Shown: piece by piece, positions 33,939-34,982 of the stretch
Layout: each line of letters opens with the position of its first letter
Position numbering within the stretch: position 1 is the stretch's first letter
Source: Thermomonas hydrothermalis
GTDB taxonomy: Bacteria > Pseudomonadota > Gammaproteobacteria > Xanthomonadales > Xanthomonadaceae
Direction: 5' to 3'
DNA: 34,982 nucleotides
Assembly: GCF_900129205.1 (NCBI RefSeq)
Contig: NZ_FQUK01000028.1
Coordinates: 1-34,982 of the forward strand
Made by a program: the position numbers and the translations under genes
The notes under the pieces: model-generated
What the model was told of the DNA's origin: nothing
The model's input: only the letters and a program-made list of their open reading frames with translations
Database searches by the model: none

Positions 33939-34669
33939 TCAGTCCAACGCCTTACCACCCAGCTTCCAGGTCAGCTGAAGGAAGAGGCTGCGACCGATGC
34001 TGTCAAACCATGAAGTGTCGTAGTAGGGGTAGTTGCCCCAAGTCCGATCCCTGGGCGGCATCTGGTTGAACAGGTTGTCGATCATCAGCGTCAGGCGTAG
34101 ATGATCATTGACGGCATAGCGAGCACTGGCATTGAAACGCCATGTGGCGTGGATCCAGGCATCGTTGTCGTAGTTGGCGACGCGCCCGAGGTAGGTGCCG
34201 AAAATGCTGGCGCCCCAGGTGCCACGGCTCCAGTCCGCTCCAAGATTGCCTTTGGTGCGCGGCAGTGTGGCATCGCTAAACGTCACCGCCAGCATGTCTT
34301 CGATGGGGTCCCCGGGGTACTGCTGGCGAGTATGGCGGCGGGTCCAGTTGTAGTTGCCGGTCAAACGCAGATCACCGAGTGCAGTTTGGATGCGGTAGTT
34401 GGCCGTTACATCGATGCCGGAGGTTTGTTCTCGGGCGATGTTGATCGGCGCAAAGTGGACGCTGGTGATGTCGCCGTTGGCATCACGGATCACCCGCGCA
34501 AGCGCGTCCACGCAGGTTGGTGAGTGAATGTCCACCGGTGCACCGGTATCGGTTTGGCCGAGCCGGCAGTCGGCCTCGGTCTGGCGCAGCCGATCGCGAC
34601 TTTGCGCTTGCACCTGGTTGTTCACCCGGATTGTGTAGTAATCGATGGCAATATCGAACGCGCTACTAG
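33939..34669 (-). pseudogene. TonB-dependent receptor, C-terminal fragment interrupted by IS
   Basis: The C-terminal ~240 residues of an outer-membrane TonB-dependent receptor. Visible strands are SSAFDIAIDYYTIRVNNQVQ, TSGIDVTANYRIQTALGDLRL, GNYNWTRRHTRQ, ASARYAVNDHLRLTLMIDNLFNQMPPRD and the terminal YDTSWFDSIGRSLFLQLTWKL. The two-Cys loop (ADCRLGQ... SPTCVDALARV) is typical of xanthomonad receptors of this class. The frame enters foreign sequence near 34669. The plug, TonB box and most of the barrel are missing from the window, so this copy is inactive. The ligand is unknown. An internal GTG at 34625 is not the true start. Confidence 0.88.
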
Positions 34670-34982
34670 CAGCCTGTTGAAATTCGACCCGGCGAAGCCC
34701 CCGACTCGGTCGGCAGCGCGGATTTCTCGCTGCTCAGGCGCTTCGCAAGCGCGTCCCGCGCTCTGAATAAGCCCGATTTCGGGCTTCCGGGCGCACCTTC
34801 CCCGCCGGGGCCGCCATCACGCGGCCCCCGCGGCGATCAGCTTCGGCAGGCGGACGAGGTTGCTCGCCGCCATCGCCAGCTGAAACAGCGCCTCGACCTT
34901 CGTAAGGCCGCGCTGCTTGACCTGACGCATTCCAGCAGCCGCCTTGAGCCATCCGAAGTGCGTTTCGATCCAGGCGCGCGTC
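34670..34982 (-). mobile_element. IS5/IS1182-type insertion sequence, one end only
   Basis: The element starts at 34670 (CAGCCTGTTGAAATTCGACC) immediately after CTAG at 34666-34669, a target typical of IS5-group elements. About 145 bases of non-coding sequence, including a GC-rich inverted stretch, separate this end from the transposase stop. The rest lies beyond the window. Confidence 0.75.
34817..34982 (-). CDS. IS5/IS1182-type transposase, C-terminal fragment
   Basis: The last ~55 codons of a DDE transposase, entering from the right edge and ending at TGA 34817-34819. The peptide starts TRAWIETHFGWLKAAAGMRQ and continues with VKQRGLTKVEALFQL and AASNLVRLPKLIAA. The Glu in IETHFGW matches the third catalytic acidic residue of the DDE domain, and the N-L-R-L-P-K-L ending is common in this family. 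The N-terminal part, including the two Asp residues, is outside the window, so completeness cannot be judged. Confidence 0.8.
   Translation of the reverse strand, partial: TRAWIETHFGWLKAAAGMRQVKQRGLTKVEALFQLAMAASNLVRLPKLIAAGAA

Noticed and set aside
34623-34625. GTG at 34625 as the start of a small outer-membrane protein
   Set aside because: Receptor-like sequence continues in frame upstream to the IS junction, so this is an internal codon of a larger gene.
1-34982. CRISPR array, tRNA or rRNA genes
   Set aside because: No regularly spaced direct repeats and no cloverleaf or ribosomal RNA sequence were recognised by reading; a dedicated search was not possible.

Overview
The window is a high-GC, gene-dense bacterial chromosome segment. 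Its gene content fits the gammaproteobacterial family Xanthomonadaceae/Lysobacteraceae (Lysobacter, Pseudoxanthomonas, Stenotrophomonas or Thermomonas-like). The main pointers are an Ax21-family outer-membrane protein, a complete oleABCD long-chain olefin cluster whose OleA and OleB match the Xanthomonas enzymes in length and active-site spacing, a UbiJ-UbiB pair, and a yibN-secB-gpsA-trmL block. The exact genus cannot be read from the sequence. Both ends of the window lie inside insertion sequences, so it may be a draft-assembly contig bounded by repeats.

Layout. (1) 1-2334: a Dcm/EcoRII-type restriction-modification island on the minus strand. It holds a cytosine methyltransferase and a Vsr mismatch endonuclease, plus a restriction endonuclease cut at about residue 109 by an ISL3-family element. 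It sits directly behind hemF. (2) 2392-8619: hemF, a large exported PHP-domain protein with two near-identical Ig-like repeats, hemD, a YiiD-type thioesterase, a small exported protein and a membrane-anchored rhodanese (yibN). (3) 8718-11623: secB and gpsA, then ax21 and trmL on the opposite strand. This is the enterobacterial yibN-grxC-secB-gpsA-cysE-trmL neighbourhood without grxC and cysE. (4) 11651-15691: a short-chain dehydrogenase, an exported M16 metallopeptidase and a DUF4156 lipoprotein. (5) 15801-21656: oleA, a zinc-ribbon SAM methyltransferase, oleB, a YkgJ cysteine-cluster gene on the opposite strand, oleC and oleD. (6) 21697-26374: ubiJ-ubiB, a His-rich cation diffusion facilitator, truC and a lysophospholipid-type acyltransferase. 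(7) 26651-33858: five overlapping genes that look like a compact synthase-dependent exopolysaccharide system. (8) 33939-34982: the C-terminal part of a TonB-dependent receptor broken by an IS5/IS1182-type element at a CTAG site.

The most interesting region is 26651-33858. A HEAT-repeat membrane protein, a processive family-2 glycosyltransferase, a TPR/beta-barrel YaiO-type exporter, an LTA-synthase-like phosphotransferase and an exported TIM-barrel protein with a near-canonical GH18 active-site motif are all translationally coupled. Together they would supply polymerisation, export, phospho-decoration and trimming of a surface glycan. The phosphotransferase gene carries an exact in-frame 72-bp tandem duplication.

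A second recurring feature is promoter layout. Five genes (trmL, oleB, oleC, ubiJ and the acyltransferase) have a TACAAT or GATAAT hexamer exactly six bases before the start codon, which predicts leaderless mRNAs. No rRNA, tRNA or CRISPR array was recognised.
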